From NCBI GenBank assembly GCA_006844605.1, contig SPJN01000006.1:1-64000 (forward strand): a stretch of 64,000 nucleotides of DNA, read 5' to 3'. The DNA is from Hyphomicrobiales bacterium. Its GTDB lineage: Bacteria > Pseudomonadota > Alphaproteobacteria > SPJN01. The first letter of the stretch is position 1. Each line of letters opens with the position of its first letter. The position numbers and the translations under genes were made by a program. Shown in pieces: positions 42,311 to 51,572 of the stretch. Under the pieces are notes generated by a model, which saw nothing but the letters and a program-made list of their open reading frames with translations, ran no database searches and was not told where the DNA came from.

Positions 42311-42582
42311 GGTTCGCCGCCCCTGCTCGTTACGCGCGACTCACGCGGGCGGGAGTGAGTCGTTTTTGTCAGCCGCCCGCTTTGCTGCCCGCTGTCGGCT
42401 CCGGCCAATGGCCAGCCAAAGGCCATTTTGTACCCGGTGCCGTCACGTTACCGCGCCCGCTTTTCATCAGGCTGCATCAACAAAAATTGCTGCATTTTTT
42501 GCATTTTCTTGGTAAAAATGATGGATAGACGGTTTCTTTCCGTCGGGCTTGCCGCTGGCTTTTGCAATGTCAACGCAACTGA

Positions 42583-43239
42583 CTAAACCGTGAAATCAGG
42601 CGGGGTCAGGCCATTGCTGCGCAGAAAAGCGCCCATCGGGGTCAGTACCTTGTTCACTGCCGGGCGGGCCGTAATGCGCTGACGCCAGCTAGACAGGCGG
42701 GCATGATCAGGCCCCAAATCGGCCCCCAAGAACACGGCAAAATAATGCGCCATGATAAAGGCGATATCGGCATAGCTATAGGTGTCCCCCGCCATATAGC
42801 TGCGGGTGGCAAGCTGCCCCTCAACCTCATCATAATAGGCGATGATGCCCGCCTTTTCCGCCAATGCCGCCGCCCCCTTGGGGTCACCTACCAGCCCCAT
42901 CAGGCTGATCACATGGGGGAAAAAGATTTCGTCTGACCGCAATTCCATCAAACGGGCCTCAGCCCTTGGTGCGGGTGCTGCGGGCCACAGGGCGGGGTCA
43001 GGGCAGACGGTTTCCAGATATTCAAATATCTGGGTGGAATCAAAAACCTCGACCCCATCATCCAGCAGAACGGGCACCTGTCCCTTGGGGTTGATGCGCA
43101 CAACATCGGGGTGCTTCGGCTCATACAGGGTTTTAAGGGTAAAGGGCACATGCGTAACCTCGCACGCCACCCCTTTTTCAGCCACGGCGATTTCCGCCTT
43201 GGCGCCAAACATACTTAAAGGGCCGGACAATAATTTCAT
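42583..43239 (-). CDS. Glutathione S-transferase family protein
   Basis: 218-residue two-domain protein. The N-terminal thioredoxin-like fold (about 1 to 80) has the glutathione-side motifs GQVPVLLDDG and DSTQIFEYLE (about 54 to 76), and an all-helical C-terminal domain contains YSYADIAFIMAHYFAVFLG. Substrate unknown. The residue expected to activate glutathione near position 10 is in SGPLSMFGAK, so serine or its neighbours may serve. AGGGG lies 7 bases before the ATG. It follows lon by 21 bases and is probably co-transcribed with it, splitting the lon-hupB pair. Confidence 0.9.
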   Translation of the reverse strand: MKLLSGPLSMFGAKAEIAVAEKGVACEVTHVPFTLKTLYEPKHPDVVRINPKGQVPVLLDDGVEVFDSTQIFEYLETVCPDPALWPAAPAPRAEARLMELRSDEIFFPHVISLMGLVGDPKGAAALAEKAGIIAYYDEVEGQLATRSYMAGDTYSYADIAFIMAHYFAVFLGADLGPDHARLSSWRQRITARPAVNKVLTPMGAFLRSNGLTPPDFTV

Positions 43240-43260
43240 GATCCGGCCCCTTGGTAATTT

Positions 43261-45687
43261 TTAGTGTGTTATCGCAGTTGCTGCGCCCTTGGCCTTGTCG
43301 GTCAAGATCGGCTCCACCGGTTCTTCCCACTCAACAGGTTCCGGCGCGCGGACAAGTGCATGTTTCAGCACTTCGTCAACATCCGCCACGGGAATGATGG
43401 TCAGGCCGTTTTTCACATTGTCAGGAATGTCGGCCAAGTCCTTTTCATTGTCCTTGGGGATCAAGACGGTTTGCAAACCACCACGCAGAGCTGCCAACAG
43501 CTTTTCTTTCAAGCCACCGATGGGCAGCACCCGACCACGCAAGGTGACTTCACCCGTCATGGCGACTTCCTTGCGCACAGGAATGCCTGTCAGCACCGAC
43601 ACAATAGACGTGACCATGCCGATACCCGCAGACGGACCATCCTTTGGCGTTGCCCCTTCGGGCACGTGAACATGGATGTCACGTTTTTCAAAGGTGGGCG
43701 GCGTCACACCGATGCTGAGGGATTTTGACCGCACATAGGATGCGGCGGCCTGAATGGATTCCTGCATCACATCGCCCAGCTTACCGGTGGTGGTCATCTT
43801 ACCCTTGCCGGGCAGCATGACGGATTCGATCTGCAGCAATTCCCCGCCGACCTCAGTCCAGGCCAAGCCGGTGACAACACCGATCAAATCTTCTTCCTCT
43901 GCCATGCCAAAGCGGAAGCGCGGCACCCCGGCAAACTTTTCAAGATTGCGCATGGTGACGGCAACTTTTTTCTTCTGCGGGTCTTCGACCAACTGGCGGG
44001 TCGCCTTACGCACAAGATTGGCAATCTCGCGTTCCAGATTACGCACCCCTGCCTCTCGCGTATAGCGGCGCACAAGGTCACGCAATGCCTCGTCAGAGAC
44101 TGAGAATTCAGTCTTTTTCAGACCGTGATCCTTGACCTGTTTTTCAACCAGATGACGTTTGGCAATTTCAACCTTTTCGTCTTCGGTGTAACCGGGCAGA
44201 CGAATGATCTCCATCCGGTCCAGCAAGGGTTGCGGCATGTTGAGGGAGTTTGCCGTGGTGATGAACATCACGTCCGACAGGTCGTAATCCACCTCAAGAT
44301 AATGGTCACCAAAGCTGGCGTTCTGTTCGGGGTCCAACACCTCAAGCAGGGCCGATGACGGGTCGCCACGGAAGTCCTGACCCAGCTTGTCAATCTCGTC
44401 CAACAAGAACAGCGGATTGACGTGCTTTGCCTTTTTCATGGACTGGATGATCTTACCGGGCATGGAGCCGATATAGGTCCGGCGGTGGCCACGGATCTCA
44501 GCCTCGTCCCGCACACCGCCAAGGGACATGCGCACAAACTCGCGCCCTGTTGCATCAGCGATAGACCGGCCAAGCGACGTCTTACCAACACCGGGCGGGC
44601 CAACAAGGCACAGGATCGGGCCTTTCAGCTTTTTGGCGCGGGACTGCACCGCAAGATATTCCAGAATACGTTCTTTGACTTTTTCAAGCCCATAATGGTC
44701 ATGATCAAGCGTTTTGGCTGCTTCCTTAATATCCTTTTTGGTGCGGCTTTTCTTGCCCCACGGAATACCAAGCAGCCAATCCAGATAGTTCCGCACGACC
44801 GAGCTTTCCGCTGACATCGGGCTCATCTGTTTCAGCTTACGCAGCTCAGACTCACCCTTTTCACGGGCTTCTTTTGACAGCTTGGTGTCAGCCAGCATGG
44901 TTTCATATTCGGAAAGGTCGTCGCCTTCTTCGCCATGGCCCAGCTCTTTCTGAATCGCCTTGAGCTGTTCGTTCAAATAATATTCGCGCTGGGTCTTTTC
45001 CATCTGGTTCTTGACCCGGCTTTTGATTGATTTCTCAACCTGCAGCACGCTGATTTCGCCTTCCATCATGGCGTAGACACGTTCCAGCCGCTGATAGACA
45101 GATTCAATTTCAAGCAATTCCTGCTTTTCAGCCAATTTGATCGCAAGGTGCGAGGCAACCGTATCTGCCAGCTTGGCCGGGTCATCAATCTGGTTGATGG
45201 ACACCAGCACCTCAGGCGGGGTTTTCTTGTTCAGCTTCACATAGGATTCGAAATGCGAAACGACGGTCCGGCTCAACGCCTCAACCTCATCACCGGCGGT
45301 ATCAGCCTCGGCAATAATGTCGGCCTCAGCCTCGTAAAAGGCAGTGCGGTCTGTGAACTCACGAATACGAACGCGGGCCACCCCTTCGATCAACACCTTC
45401 ACGGTGCCGTCAGGCAGCTTCAGCAATTGCAGGACAGAGGCAAGCGTACCAACCTCGTAAATATCCTCAGGGGACGGATCATCAGCCGCCGCATCCTTTT
45501 GGGTGGCGAGCAGGATTTTCTTATCCGACTTCATGACGTCTTCAAGCGCCTTGACCGATTTTTCACGGCCCACGAACAAAGGCACGATCATGTGGGGGAA
45601 CACCACAATGTCACGCAAAGGCAATACGGGATAGATGCCGTTTTCAGGCAATTCTTCTGTTTCGACCGTTTCGTTTTCGTTGCTCAT
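43261..45687 (-). CDS. lon: ATP-dependent Lon protease
   Basis: Degrades misfolded and selected regulatory proteins in the cytoplasm. The 808 residues include an N-terminal substrate domain (about 15 to 215, [20 protein letters not shown] near 22), a long helical linker (about 220 to 310), the AAA+ module with Walker [10 protein letters not shown] (about 365) and Walker [10 protein letters not shown] (about 430), and the C-terminal protease with the catalytic serine in [11 protein letters not shown] (about 690) and the lysine about 43 residues later. A heat-shock type promoter lies about 155 bases upstream. Confidence 0.97.
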   Translation of the reverse strand: MSNENETVETEELPENGIYPVLPLRDIVVFPHMIVPLFVGREKSVKALEDVMKSDKKILLATQKDAAADDPSPEDIYEVGTLASVLQLLKLPDGTVKVLIEGVARVRIREFTDRTAFYEAEADIIAEADTAGDEVEALSRTVVSHFESYVKLNKKTPPEVLVSINQIDDPAKLADTVASHLAIKLAEKQELLEIESVYQRLERVYAMMEGEISVLQVEKSIKSRVKNQMEKTQREYYLNEQLKAIQKELGHGEEGDDLSEYETMLADTKLSKEAREKGESELRKLKQMSPMSAESSVVRNYLDWLLGIPWGKKSRTKKDIKEAAKTLDHDHYGLEKVKERILEYLAVQSRAKKLKGPILCLVGPPGVGKTSLGRSIADATGREFVRMSLGGVRDEAEIRGHRRTYIGSMPGKIIQSMKKAKHVNPLFLLDEIDKLGQDFRGDPSSALLEVLDPEQNASFGDHYLEVDYDLSDVMFITTANSLNMPQPLLDRMEIIRLPGYTEDEKVEIAKRHLVEKQVKDHGLKKTEFSVSDEALRDLVRRYTREAGVRNLEREIANLVRKATRQLVEDPQKKKVAVTMRNLEKFAGVPRFRFGMAEEEDLIGVVTGLAWTEVGGELLQIESVMLPGKGKMTTTGKLGDVMQESIQAAASYVRSKSLSIGVTPPTFEKRDIHVHVPEGATPKDGPSAGIGMVTSIVSVLTGIPVRKEVAMTGEVTLRGRVLPIGGLKEKLLAALRGGLQTVLIPKDNEKDLADIPDNVKNGLTIIPVADVDEVLKHALVRAPEPVEWEEPVEPILTDKAKGAATAITH

Positions 45688-45840
45688 AATCTTCGTCTAC
45701 TCACTTAGCCAATCAGCACCGTCCGCAATGGGCAGCCCGGTACGGATTGCATTGACGTCAAGGTTTCAGGCTATGCCGCATCGATAAGTACGGCCCTAAA
45801 GGCAAACACGATCAATAGCCCGATCAAAGGTCTGTCTAGT

Positions 45841-45873
45841 ATAGATGGGGGGCGAACCGCCCCAAATCAAGCC
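45841..45873 (-). promoter_or_regulatory. Heat-shock (sigma-32) promoter of lon
   Basis: Minus strand: GGCTTGATT (45865 to 45873), 14 bases, then CCCCATCTAT (45841 to 45850). This matches the RpoH pattern (CTTGAAA, 12 to 15 bases, CCCCATnTA) in all but the last two bases of the -35. The spacer also holds a GGGGCG-GTT-CGCCCC hairpin just past clpX. Start expected near 45833. Confidence 0.65.
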
Positions 45874-45913
45874 GCTGCGACGGAATCAGTCGATTCCGAA
45901 ATACCTTTTCAGA

Positions 45914-47182
45914 TCAGGCGGTTGACCCAATATCTTCAGACTTTTCCGCATAGATATAAAGCGGCTGCGACCCGGTTTCGACGGTTTCCGCATTGACCAC
46001 CACTTCTTCGACGCCTTCCAATGACGGCAGGTCATACATGGTGTCCAGCAGGATACCTTCCATGATGGAACGCAGGCCACGGGCACCGGTCTTACGGGCG
46101 ATGGCCTTGCGGGCGATGGCACCCAGCGCATCTTCTGCGAAGGTCAGTTGCACATCTTCCATCCCGAACAATTGCTGATACTGCTTGGTCAGCGCATTCT
46201 TCGGACGGGTCAGAATTTCTTTAAGCGCCTCTTCATCAAGGTCGGTCAATGTGGCGATCACCGGCAGACGGCCAACAAATTCAGGGATCAACCCGAACTT
46301 GACCAAATCATCAGGCTCAAGCTCCATCAACAACTCACCAACACGGCGATCATCAGGTGACTTCACATCAGCGCCGAAACCGATCGAGGTACTGTCGCCA
46401 CGACCTGAAATCACCTTGTCGAGCCCAGCAAAGGCACCGCCAACGATGAACAGGATGTTGGTCGTATCAACCTGCAGGAATTCCTGCTGCGGGTGCTTGC
46501 GCCCCCCTTGCGGCGGTACAGAGGCAACCGTGCCTTCCATAATTTTCAACAGGGCCTGCTGCACCCCCTCGCCCGATACGTCACGGGTGATGGACGGGTT
46601 GTCAGACTTGCGGCTGATCTTATCCACTTCGTCGATATAGACGATGCCGCGCTGGGCGCGTTCGACATTATAGTCAGCAGATTGCAGCAGCTTCAAAATG
46701 ATGTTTTCAACGTCTTCACCCACATAACCCGCTTCGGTCAATGTGGTGGCGTCCGCCATGGTGAAGGGCACGTCCAGAATACGCGCCAATGTCTGCGCGA
46801 GCAGCGTCTTACCGCAACCGGTCGGACCGACCAGCAGGATATTGGACTTGGCCAATTCCACTTCCGATGATTTCGGGTCGTGGTTCAAACGCTTATAGTG
46901 ATTATGCACAGCAACTGACAGCACGCGCTTGGCCACTGACTGACCGATGACGTAATCGTCCAGCACCTGACAGATTTCCGCCGGGGCGGGCACGCCTGCG
47001 CTTGATTTGACAACGGCGGACTTGTGCTCCTCGCGGATGATATCCATGCACAACTCAACGCATTCGTCACAGATAAAGACCGTAGGCCCGGCAATCAGCT
47101 TGCGCACTTCATGTTGGCTTTTACCGCAGAAGGAGCAGTAAAGCGTATTTTTAGAGTCGCTACCTGAAGTCTTGTCTGTCAT
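45914..47182 (-). CDS. clpX: ClpXP unfoldase subunit ClpX
   Basis: Hexameric AAA+ unfoldase that recognises tagged proteins and feeds them into ClpP. 422 residues. The N-terminal zinc domain has CSFCGKS and CDECVELC (about 16 to 46), Walker A is GPTGCGKT (about 119), Walker B is [10 protein letters not shown] (about 180), and the ClpP-docking loop has SIGFGAD (about 268). Start: AAGGA lies 8 bases before the ATG at 47182, and a GTG precedes it directly. The gene lies 229 bases past clpP, with an inverted repeat in between. Confidence 0.97.
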   Translation of the reverse strand: MTDKTSGSDSKNTLYCSFCGKSQHEVRKLIAGPTVFICDECVELCMDIIREEHKSAVVKSSAGVPAPAEICQVLDDYVIGQSVAKRVLSVAVHNHYKRLNHDPKSSEVELAKSNILLVGPTGCGKTLLAQTLARILDVPFTMADATTLTEAGYVGEDVENIILKLLQSADYNVERAQRGIVYIDEVDKISRKSDNPSITRDVSGEGVQQALLKIMEGTVASVPPQGGRKHPQQEFLQVDTTNILFIVGGAFAGLDKVISGRGDSTSIGFGADVKSPDDRRVGELLMELEPDDLVKFGLIPEFVGRLPVIATLTDLDEEALKEILTRPKNALTKQYQQLFGMEDVQLTFAEDALGAIARKAIARKTGARGLRSIMEGILLDTMYDLPSLEGVEEVVVNAETVETGSQPLYIYAEKSEDIGSTA

Positions 47183-47256
47183 CACTCAAATCCTTTCGGC
47201 CACATTTGCCGATATCAACGTATCAGCGGGCATGGGGCGGCCCAAAATGTCTTTAC

Positions 47257-47278
47257 CTGTTCATACGAGCATGAACAG
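47257..47278. repeat. Perfect inverted repeat upstream of clpX
   Basis: CTGTTCAT, six bases, ATGAACAG. The arms are perfect over 8 bp. It lies 75 bases before the clpX start. It could be a protein-binding site or an mRNA hairpin. It is not a canonical LexA box of either the E. coli or the alphaproteobacterial type. Confidence 0.6.
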
Positions 47279-47414
47279 ACTGACCCGATCAAGCGCGTAT
47301 CGCCCGATTATCCACAACAAATAGGCAATATAAGGCCAATTTGACCCTTAATCTGTCCCAATCGACCTTTTATTCCGGCCAATCAGGACAAATTCAGCGG
47401 GTTTAGCGCGGTTT

Positions 47415-48041
47415 TCAGCCTTCGGAGGCTGATTCGGGGCGCTTTTCATAGATTTCGTCAATCAAACCGAACTCTTTCGCCTCTTCCGGGCTCATGAAGC
47501 GGTCACGCTCCAGCGTTTCGGCGATGACATCCATCGTCTGACCTGTGTGTTTGGCATAAATGCCGTTCAACTTCTCACGCACTTTCAGGATTTCCTGCGC
47601 CTGAATGTGAATATCTGTTGCCTGGCCCTGCGCGCCGCCGGACGGCTGATGCACCATGATACGGGCGTTGGGGGTTGAGAAACGCATCCCCTCCTCACCG
47701 GCGGCCAGCAAAAGCGACCCCATTGAACACGCCTGCCCGGAACATACAGTGGCAACAGGGCTGCGGATGTATTGCATCGTGTCATAGATCGCCAGACCGG
47801 ATGTCACCACCCCACCGGGTGAGTTGATGTACATATAGATCTCTTTCTTGGGGTTTTCAGCTTCCAAGAACAGCAACTGCGCCTGCAACAGGCCGGCCAT
47901 CATGTCTTCGACCTGACCGCTGACAAACACGATCCGCTGTTTGAGCAGCAGCGAATAAATATCATAGGCACGCTCGCCCCGGCTGGTCTGTTCGACCACC
48001 ATCGGGACAAGGCCGCTCATCATCTGTATCGGGTCTTGCAT
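47415..48041 (-). CDS. clpP: ATP-dependent Clp protease proteolytic subunit ClpP
   Basis: Barrel-shaped serine protease that works with ClpX (and ClpA where present). 208 residues with the nucleophile in [16 protein letters not shown] (about residue 99), the histidine in [13 protein letters not shown] (about 124) and the aspartate in the [18 protein letters not shown] region (about 173). AGGAG lies 7 bases before the ATG at 48041, and the ATG two codons earlier would be too close. Confidence 0.97.
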   Translation of the reverse strand: MQDPIQMMSGLVPMVVEQTSRGERAYDIYSLLLKQRIVFVSGQVEDMMAGLLQAQLLFLEAENPKKEIYMYINSPGGVVTSGLAIYDTMQYIRSPVATVCSGQACSMGSLLLAAGEEGMRFSTPNARIMVHQPSGGAQGQATDIHIQAQEILKVREKLNGIYAKHTGQTMDVIAETLERDRFMSPEEAKEFGLIDEIYEKRPESASEG

Positions 48042-48117
48042 AGTCATGCTCCTGAGAAAGTCCGCGCCCGAACGGGCCAGCGGATCAAATCGAAATCTAT
48101 ACTGCTAAACATAATAA

Positions 48118-48166
48118 GACCCCGCCATCTTGCAAGTGCCCATGACACTTTTAGGACGACGGGGTC
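48118..48166. repeat. Nested inverted repeat between tig and clpP
   Basis: An outer arm pair GACCCCG (48118 to 48124) / CGGGGTC (48160 to 48166) encloses an inner pair AAGTG / CACTT. On the minus strand it is followed by TCTTATTATG rather than a T run, so it is at best a weak terminator after tig. It may instead be a processing site. Confidence 0.5.
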
Positions 48167-48253
48167 GCATTATTTTTGATCACTTGAAAATCAGGCGGCT
48201 CGACAATGCGGTTAAGAGGTGCCGAAACCCGATTTTAGTGAAAATGATCGCAA

Positions 48254-49600
48254 TTAGATCACTTCATCATCATCAAGAGGTGCCTTCAGCTCTTCCTCTG
48301 TCACGGTTTTTTCCGTCACTGTGGCTAGCTCAAGCACGTAATCGACAACTTTTTCTTCAATCAACGGCGCACGCAGCTGGGCAGCTGCCTGCGGGTCTTT
48401 GCTGTAGAATTCAAAAACCTGCTGTTCTTGACCCGGGAAATTACGGGCCTGTTGGAAGATGGCCTGTGTCAACTCTTCCTGAGTGACTTCGATATTGGCT
48501 TTACGGCCAATCTCTGCCAGGGCAAGGCCAAGACGCACACGCCGTTCGGCGATGGTCTTATACTCTTCCTTATACTCATCCTCTGACTTTTCCATGTCGT
48601 CAAAGGTTTTGCTTTCATGTTCCATTTGGTGTTCGAACTGATGCCAGATCTGGTGGAATTCAGCATCCAGCAGCCCTTCGGGCACTTCGAACTTCATGGC
48701 ACCATCCAGCTGATCGAGCAAATCGCGCTTCAGCTTTTCACGGCTGAAGGAACCAAACTCACCTTCGACCTGTTCTTTCAAACGGCCTGTCAGTTCTTCC
48801 AGATTTTCCATGCCGAAATTCTTGGCGAATTCGTCATCGATCACTGTGTCCATCGGTGACTGTACGGCGTTGACCTTACAGGCAAACACAGCATCATTAC
48901 CGGCCAAATGTTCTGCCTGATAGTCTTCAGGGAACGTCACTTTGACTTCGGGCTCATCACCAACTTTTACGCCGACCAACTGGTCTTCGAAACCGGGGAT
49001 GAAGCTGTTGGAACCCAGCACAAGGTTCACACCTTCGGCTGAACCACCTTCGAAGGCTTCGCCATCAACGGTACCAACAAAGTCAATATTGACCTGATCA
49101 TTGGTTTCGGCGGCGGCACCTTCGTCACGATCCTCGAAAGACCGCTGACCGTCGGCCAGCTGCTGCAAACGCTTCTGCACTTCTTCGTCAGAAACTTCAG
49201 CAACCTGCTTTTCAAGTGTAACGGTACTGAAATCAAGCTCCGGCACGTCGGGCAGTGTTTCCAGTTTGATGGTGAATTCTACGTCTTCACCTTCCTTGGG
49301 GCCTGTGAAGCCTTCACCGAAATCAAGGTCGGGCTGCATGGCGGGACGCAATTCGCGTTCTTCCAAAGTGGTCTGCATGGCGTTCTGCAACACTTCTTGG
49401 AACACTTCGTTCAACAGGCTGTCACCAAAGCGTTGCTTAACCACCTGTTCCGGGACCTTACCGGGACGGAAGCCGGGCAGCTTGATCTGGTCCTTAACTT
49501 CGGCGATTTTGGCATCAACCTTGGCCGCGATTTCCGCAGCAGGCAGGGTGATTTTCAATTCGTGTTTCAGCCCTTCGGCTGATACTTCGGTGACGTTCAT
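48254..49600 (-). CDS. tig: Trigger factor
   Basis: Ribosome-bound chaperone that meets new chains at the exit tunnel. The 448 residues start MNVTEVSAEGLKHELKITLP. The ribosome-docking signature appears as GFRPGKVPEQVV (about 43), an FKBP-type prolyl isomerase domain spans about 155 to 245, and the C-terminal helical arms follow. The frame is open 17 codons upstream, but that extension has no family match and reaches almost to tRNA-Leu. The C-terminus is acidic (PLDDDEVI). Confidence 0.96.
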   Translation of the reverse strand: MNVTEVSAEGLKHELKITLPAAEIAAKVDAKIAEVKDQIKLPGFRPGKVPEQVVKQRFGDSLLNEVFQEVLQNAMQTTLEERELRPAMQPDLDFGEGFTGPKEGEDVEFTIKLETLPDVPELDFSTVTLEKQVAEVSDEEVQKRLQQLADGQRSFEDRDEGAAAETNDQVNIDFVGTVDGEAFEGGSAEGVNLVLGSNSFIPGFEDQLVGVKVGDEPEVKVTFPEDYQAEHLAGNDAVFACKVNAVQSPMDTVIDDEFAKNFGMENLEELTGRLKEQVEGEFGSFSREKLKRDLLDQLDGAMKFEVPEGLLDAEFHQIWHQFEHQMEHESKTFDDMEKSEDEYKEEYKTIAERRVRLGLALAEIGRKANIEVTQEELTQAIFQQARNFPGQEQQVFEFYSKDPQAAAQLRAPLIEEKVVDYVLELATVTEKTVTEEELKAPLDDDEVI

Positions 49601-49652
49601 TGCGCGTCTCACTTCATCATCAAATATCGACAGGGCCTTCTTAACGATCACC

Positions 49653-49737
49653 TGGTGCGGGTGGAGGGACTTGAACCCCCACGCCTTGCGGCACTAGAAC
49701 CTAAATCTAGCGTGTCTACCAATTCCACCACACCCGC
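49653..49737 (-). tRNA. tRNA-Leu (anticodon TAG)
   Basis: 85 bases including an encoded CCA, with the long variable arm of class II tRNAs (TGCCGCAAGGCGT). The acceptor stem GCGGGTG pairs with CACCCGC, the anticodon stem CTAGA/TCTAG encloses TTTAGGT giving TAG, and the T loop is TTCAAGT. It ends 52 bases before the tig start on the same strand, a conserved arrangement in alphaproteobacteria. Confidence 0.97.
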
Positions 49738-49814
49738 GTCGGTGATCTTTGAACAGGCCGGCCCGCTATCCTGATAGACTTGGATAACCGCTACAGCTTG
49801 CCCAAAACAGAAGG

Positions 49815-49845
49815 CCGGGCGAATGCCCGGTGCCCTTTGAAGGGC
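49815..49845 (-). other. Two adjacent hairpins upstream of tRNA-Leu
   Basis: CCGGGC/GCCCGG with a 4-base loop (49815 to 49830) and GCCCTT/AAGGGC (49832 to 49845). On the minus strand the first is followed by CCTTCTGTTTTG, so it may act as a weak terminator of the nnr transcript. Confidence 0.4.
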
Positions 49846-49961
49846 GGTCTATAGCACCACCCAAAGCGCAACAAAAGCGCCAATTTCAGTAAAAAAGCGC
49901 GGCGGAAGGGCACAGCAGAACCACACCCAACTGCCTAAAGGCCCCCATAGTCGCCAGAATA

Positions 49962-51545
49962 TCAGCCGATCGGCCCAGAATCACTCATTTCAGCGGAAAT
50001 AGCGCGATGGTTAAAACCCGCCTCGCCCCCATAAACCAATGATTCGATTACAGTCGCAATCAGGTCAGGCAAATCTTCAGCAATCAGGCCCAGCCCCCAC
50101 ACGCGTCCCGCTTCACCATGTAGCCAAACGCCGGTGCAGGCGGCCTCATACGGGGCCATGCCTTGGGCCAGCAGTCCCCCGATCAGCCCCGCCAGCACAT
50201 CCCCCGACCCAGCGGTGCCCAATTCAGGCCCGGCATTATCATTAATGGCAAAGCGCCAGTCAGGCGACGCGATAATCGTATCTGGCCCCTTCAAAACCAC
50301 TACCGCGCCTGCTTGCACAGCGGCGGCCATCGCCCGTTCAAACCGTGTTTCCCCTTCGACAAACAGGCGGGCAAACTCACCCTCATGCGGGGTAAGGATG
50401 GCAGGGCTGGTGCGCGCCTTCAATGCGGTGAACAGGGTTTCAGGATCATCCTGAAAACAAGTCAGCGCATCTGCATCCAAAACCAATGCGGCTGGCGCGG
50501 CACAGGCGGCCAGTGTTGCGGCGCGCGTCCGGTCATTGACGCCATTGGCTGGGCCAACCACAACCGCGTTACGGCGGGTGTCTGCCAACAGGGGGGCAAA
50601 GCCGCCTGCTCCATCCCCGCCTTCATTGCCATCACTGCCATCACTGCCATCAGCATCGCGCTCACAATCTATCATGATCGCGGTTAAATGATTAGCCAAC
50701 ACCATCTGCGCCGATGGCGGGCCAGCCACGGTCACAAGCCCGGCACCGGCGCGCAATCCGGCCATCGCCGCCATACGCGCTGCGCCTGTTTTTGTCATGC
50801 CGCCTGAACGGACCAACAAATGCCCGCGCGTATATTTGTGCCCCTCAGCATCGGGGAGCGGGAATTGATGCAGCCACAGCCCCGGCGCGTTATGCGCGCC
50901 CTTTGCGCCTACTGTGCGGACCGCACTATCTGGAATACCAATGTCACGCACCCGCACGTCACCACAATGGGCGCGGCCGGGGTAAAGCAAGTGCCCCGGC
51001 TTGGCCCGAAAGAATGTGACGGTGAAGTCAGCCTCAACCGCTGTGCCGCGCACTGCCCCGGTATCGCCATCAATACCTGAAGGGACGTCGACCGCCACAA
51101 TGTTCGCGGCACTTGCGTTCACAGCCTCAACCAATGTTGCTAAGCTCCCCTCAACCGGGCGGGCAAGTCCGGCCCCGAACAGGCAATCAACAATCAAGCC
51201 GACATCATCAGTGATCAAATTGGGGGACAGGGACACACAGCCCCCCTGCCATTTGGCGGCCATCGCAGCAGCGTCACCCACCAATGCCTCACGCCCACCC
51301 AACAAACCAAGTGTGACGGGCCAGCCTGCATCAACCAACAGACGGGCAATGACAAAACCATCGCCACCATTATTGCCCGGCCCGCACAGCACCAGCGTCG
51401 GGCACGGCTCAACACGGCCAAGGATTTCATCAACACAGGCCTGCCCCGCATGTTCCATCAGATCAAGCGATGGCACACCCTGATCAACCGCGTGTTGATC
51501 AGCTTCATACATTTGTTTGACAGTCAGCAGGTCGTGATGAGCCAT
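49962..51545 (-). CDS. nnr: Bifunctional NAD(P)H-hydrate epimerase / ADP-dependent dehydratase
   Basis: Repairs hydrated NADH and NADPH. The N-terminal half interconverts the epimers and the C-terminal half dehydrates the S form using ADP. 527 residues. The YjeF-N domain (about 1 to 210) has LCGPGNNGGDGFVIARLL and VDVPSGIDGDTG. The ribokinase-like domain (about 225 to 505) has LTPHEGEFARLF and AGSGDVLAGLIGGLLAQG. A short insert of repeated DGS/DGN units near residue 300 comes from a 9-base tandem repeat. It is 27 bases past the amidase and 413 bases from tig. Confidence 0.94.
   Translation of the reverse strand: MAHHDLLTVKQMYEADQHAVDQGVPSLDLMEHAGQACVDEILGRVEPCPTLVLCGPGNNGGDGFVIARLLVDAGWPVTLGLLGGREALVGDAAAMAAKWQGGCVSLSPNLITDDVGLIVDCLFGAGLARPVEGSLATLVEAVNASAANIVAVDVPSGIDGDTGAVRGTAVEADFTVTFFRAKPGHLLYPGRAHCGDVRVRDIGIPDSAVRTVGAKGAHNAPGLWLHQFPLPDAEGHKYTRGHLLVRSGGMTKTGAARMAAMAGLRAGAGLVTVAGPPSAQMVLANHLTAIMIDCERDADGSDGSDGNEGGDGAGGFAPLLADTRRNAVVVGPANGVNDRTRAATLAACAAPAALVLDADALTCFQDDPETLFTALKARTSPAILTPHEGEFARLFVEGETRFERAMAAAVQAGAVVVLKGPDTIIASPDWRFAINDNAGPELGTAGSGDVLAGLIGGLLAQGMAPYEAACTGVWLHGEAGRVWGLGLIAEDLPDLIATVIESLVYGGEAGFNHRAISAEMSDSGPIG
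50626..50652. repeat. 9-base tandem repeat inside nnr
   Basis: Three copies of CTGCCATCA (the first with one mismatch) in a row, in frame. They encode DGS-DGS-DGN on the minus strand in a loop of the dehydratase domain. Repeats of this kind change copy number easily without breaking the frame. Confidence 0.8.
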
Positions 51546-51572
51546 GTCGTCAGTCCCTTTCCGTTCACCTGA

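Larger units (their letters stand above)
42148..42582 (-). other. Gap between the GST gene and hupB
   Basis: 435 bases without a credible gene. It holds the hupB promoter, a large inverted repeat around 42264 to 42310, and a smaller AATGGCC / GGCCATT repeat near 42408 to 42428. AT-rich runs (CAAAAATTGCTGCATTTTTTG near 42480 to 42500, given in part) alternate with GC-rich parts. Confidence 0.5.

Noticed and set aside
42136-42528. 130-codon plus-strand frame across the hupB upstream region
   Set aside because: Starts inside hupB antisense, crosses the promoter and inverted repeat, and its product looks like random coding with no domain.
47257-47278. CTGTTCAT-N6-ATGAACAG considered as a LexA box
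   Set aside because: E. coli boxes need CTG-N10-CAG and alphaproteobacterial ones GTTC-N7-GTTC; here the spacings are 16 and 10 with inverted, not direct, GTTC.
50626-50652. Short tandem repeat considered as a CRISPR or structured array
   Set aside because: 9-base units with no spacers, within a coding frame; a simple slippage repeat.
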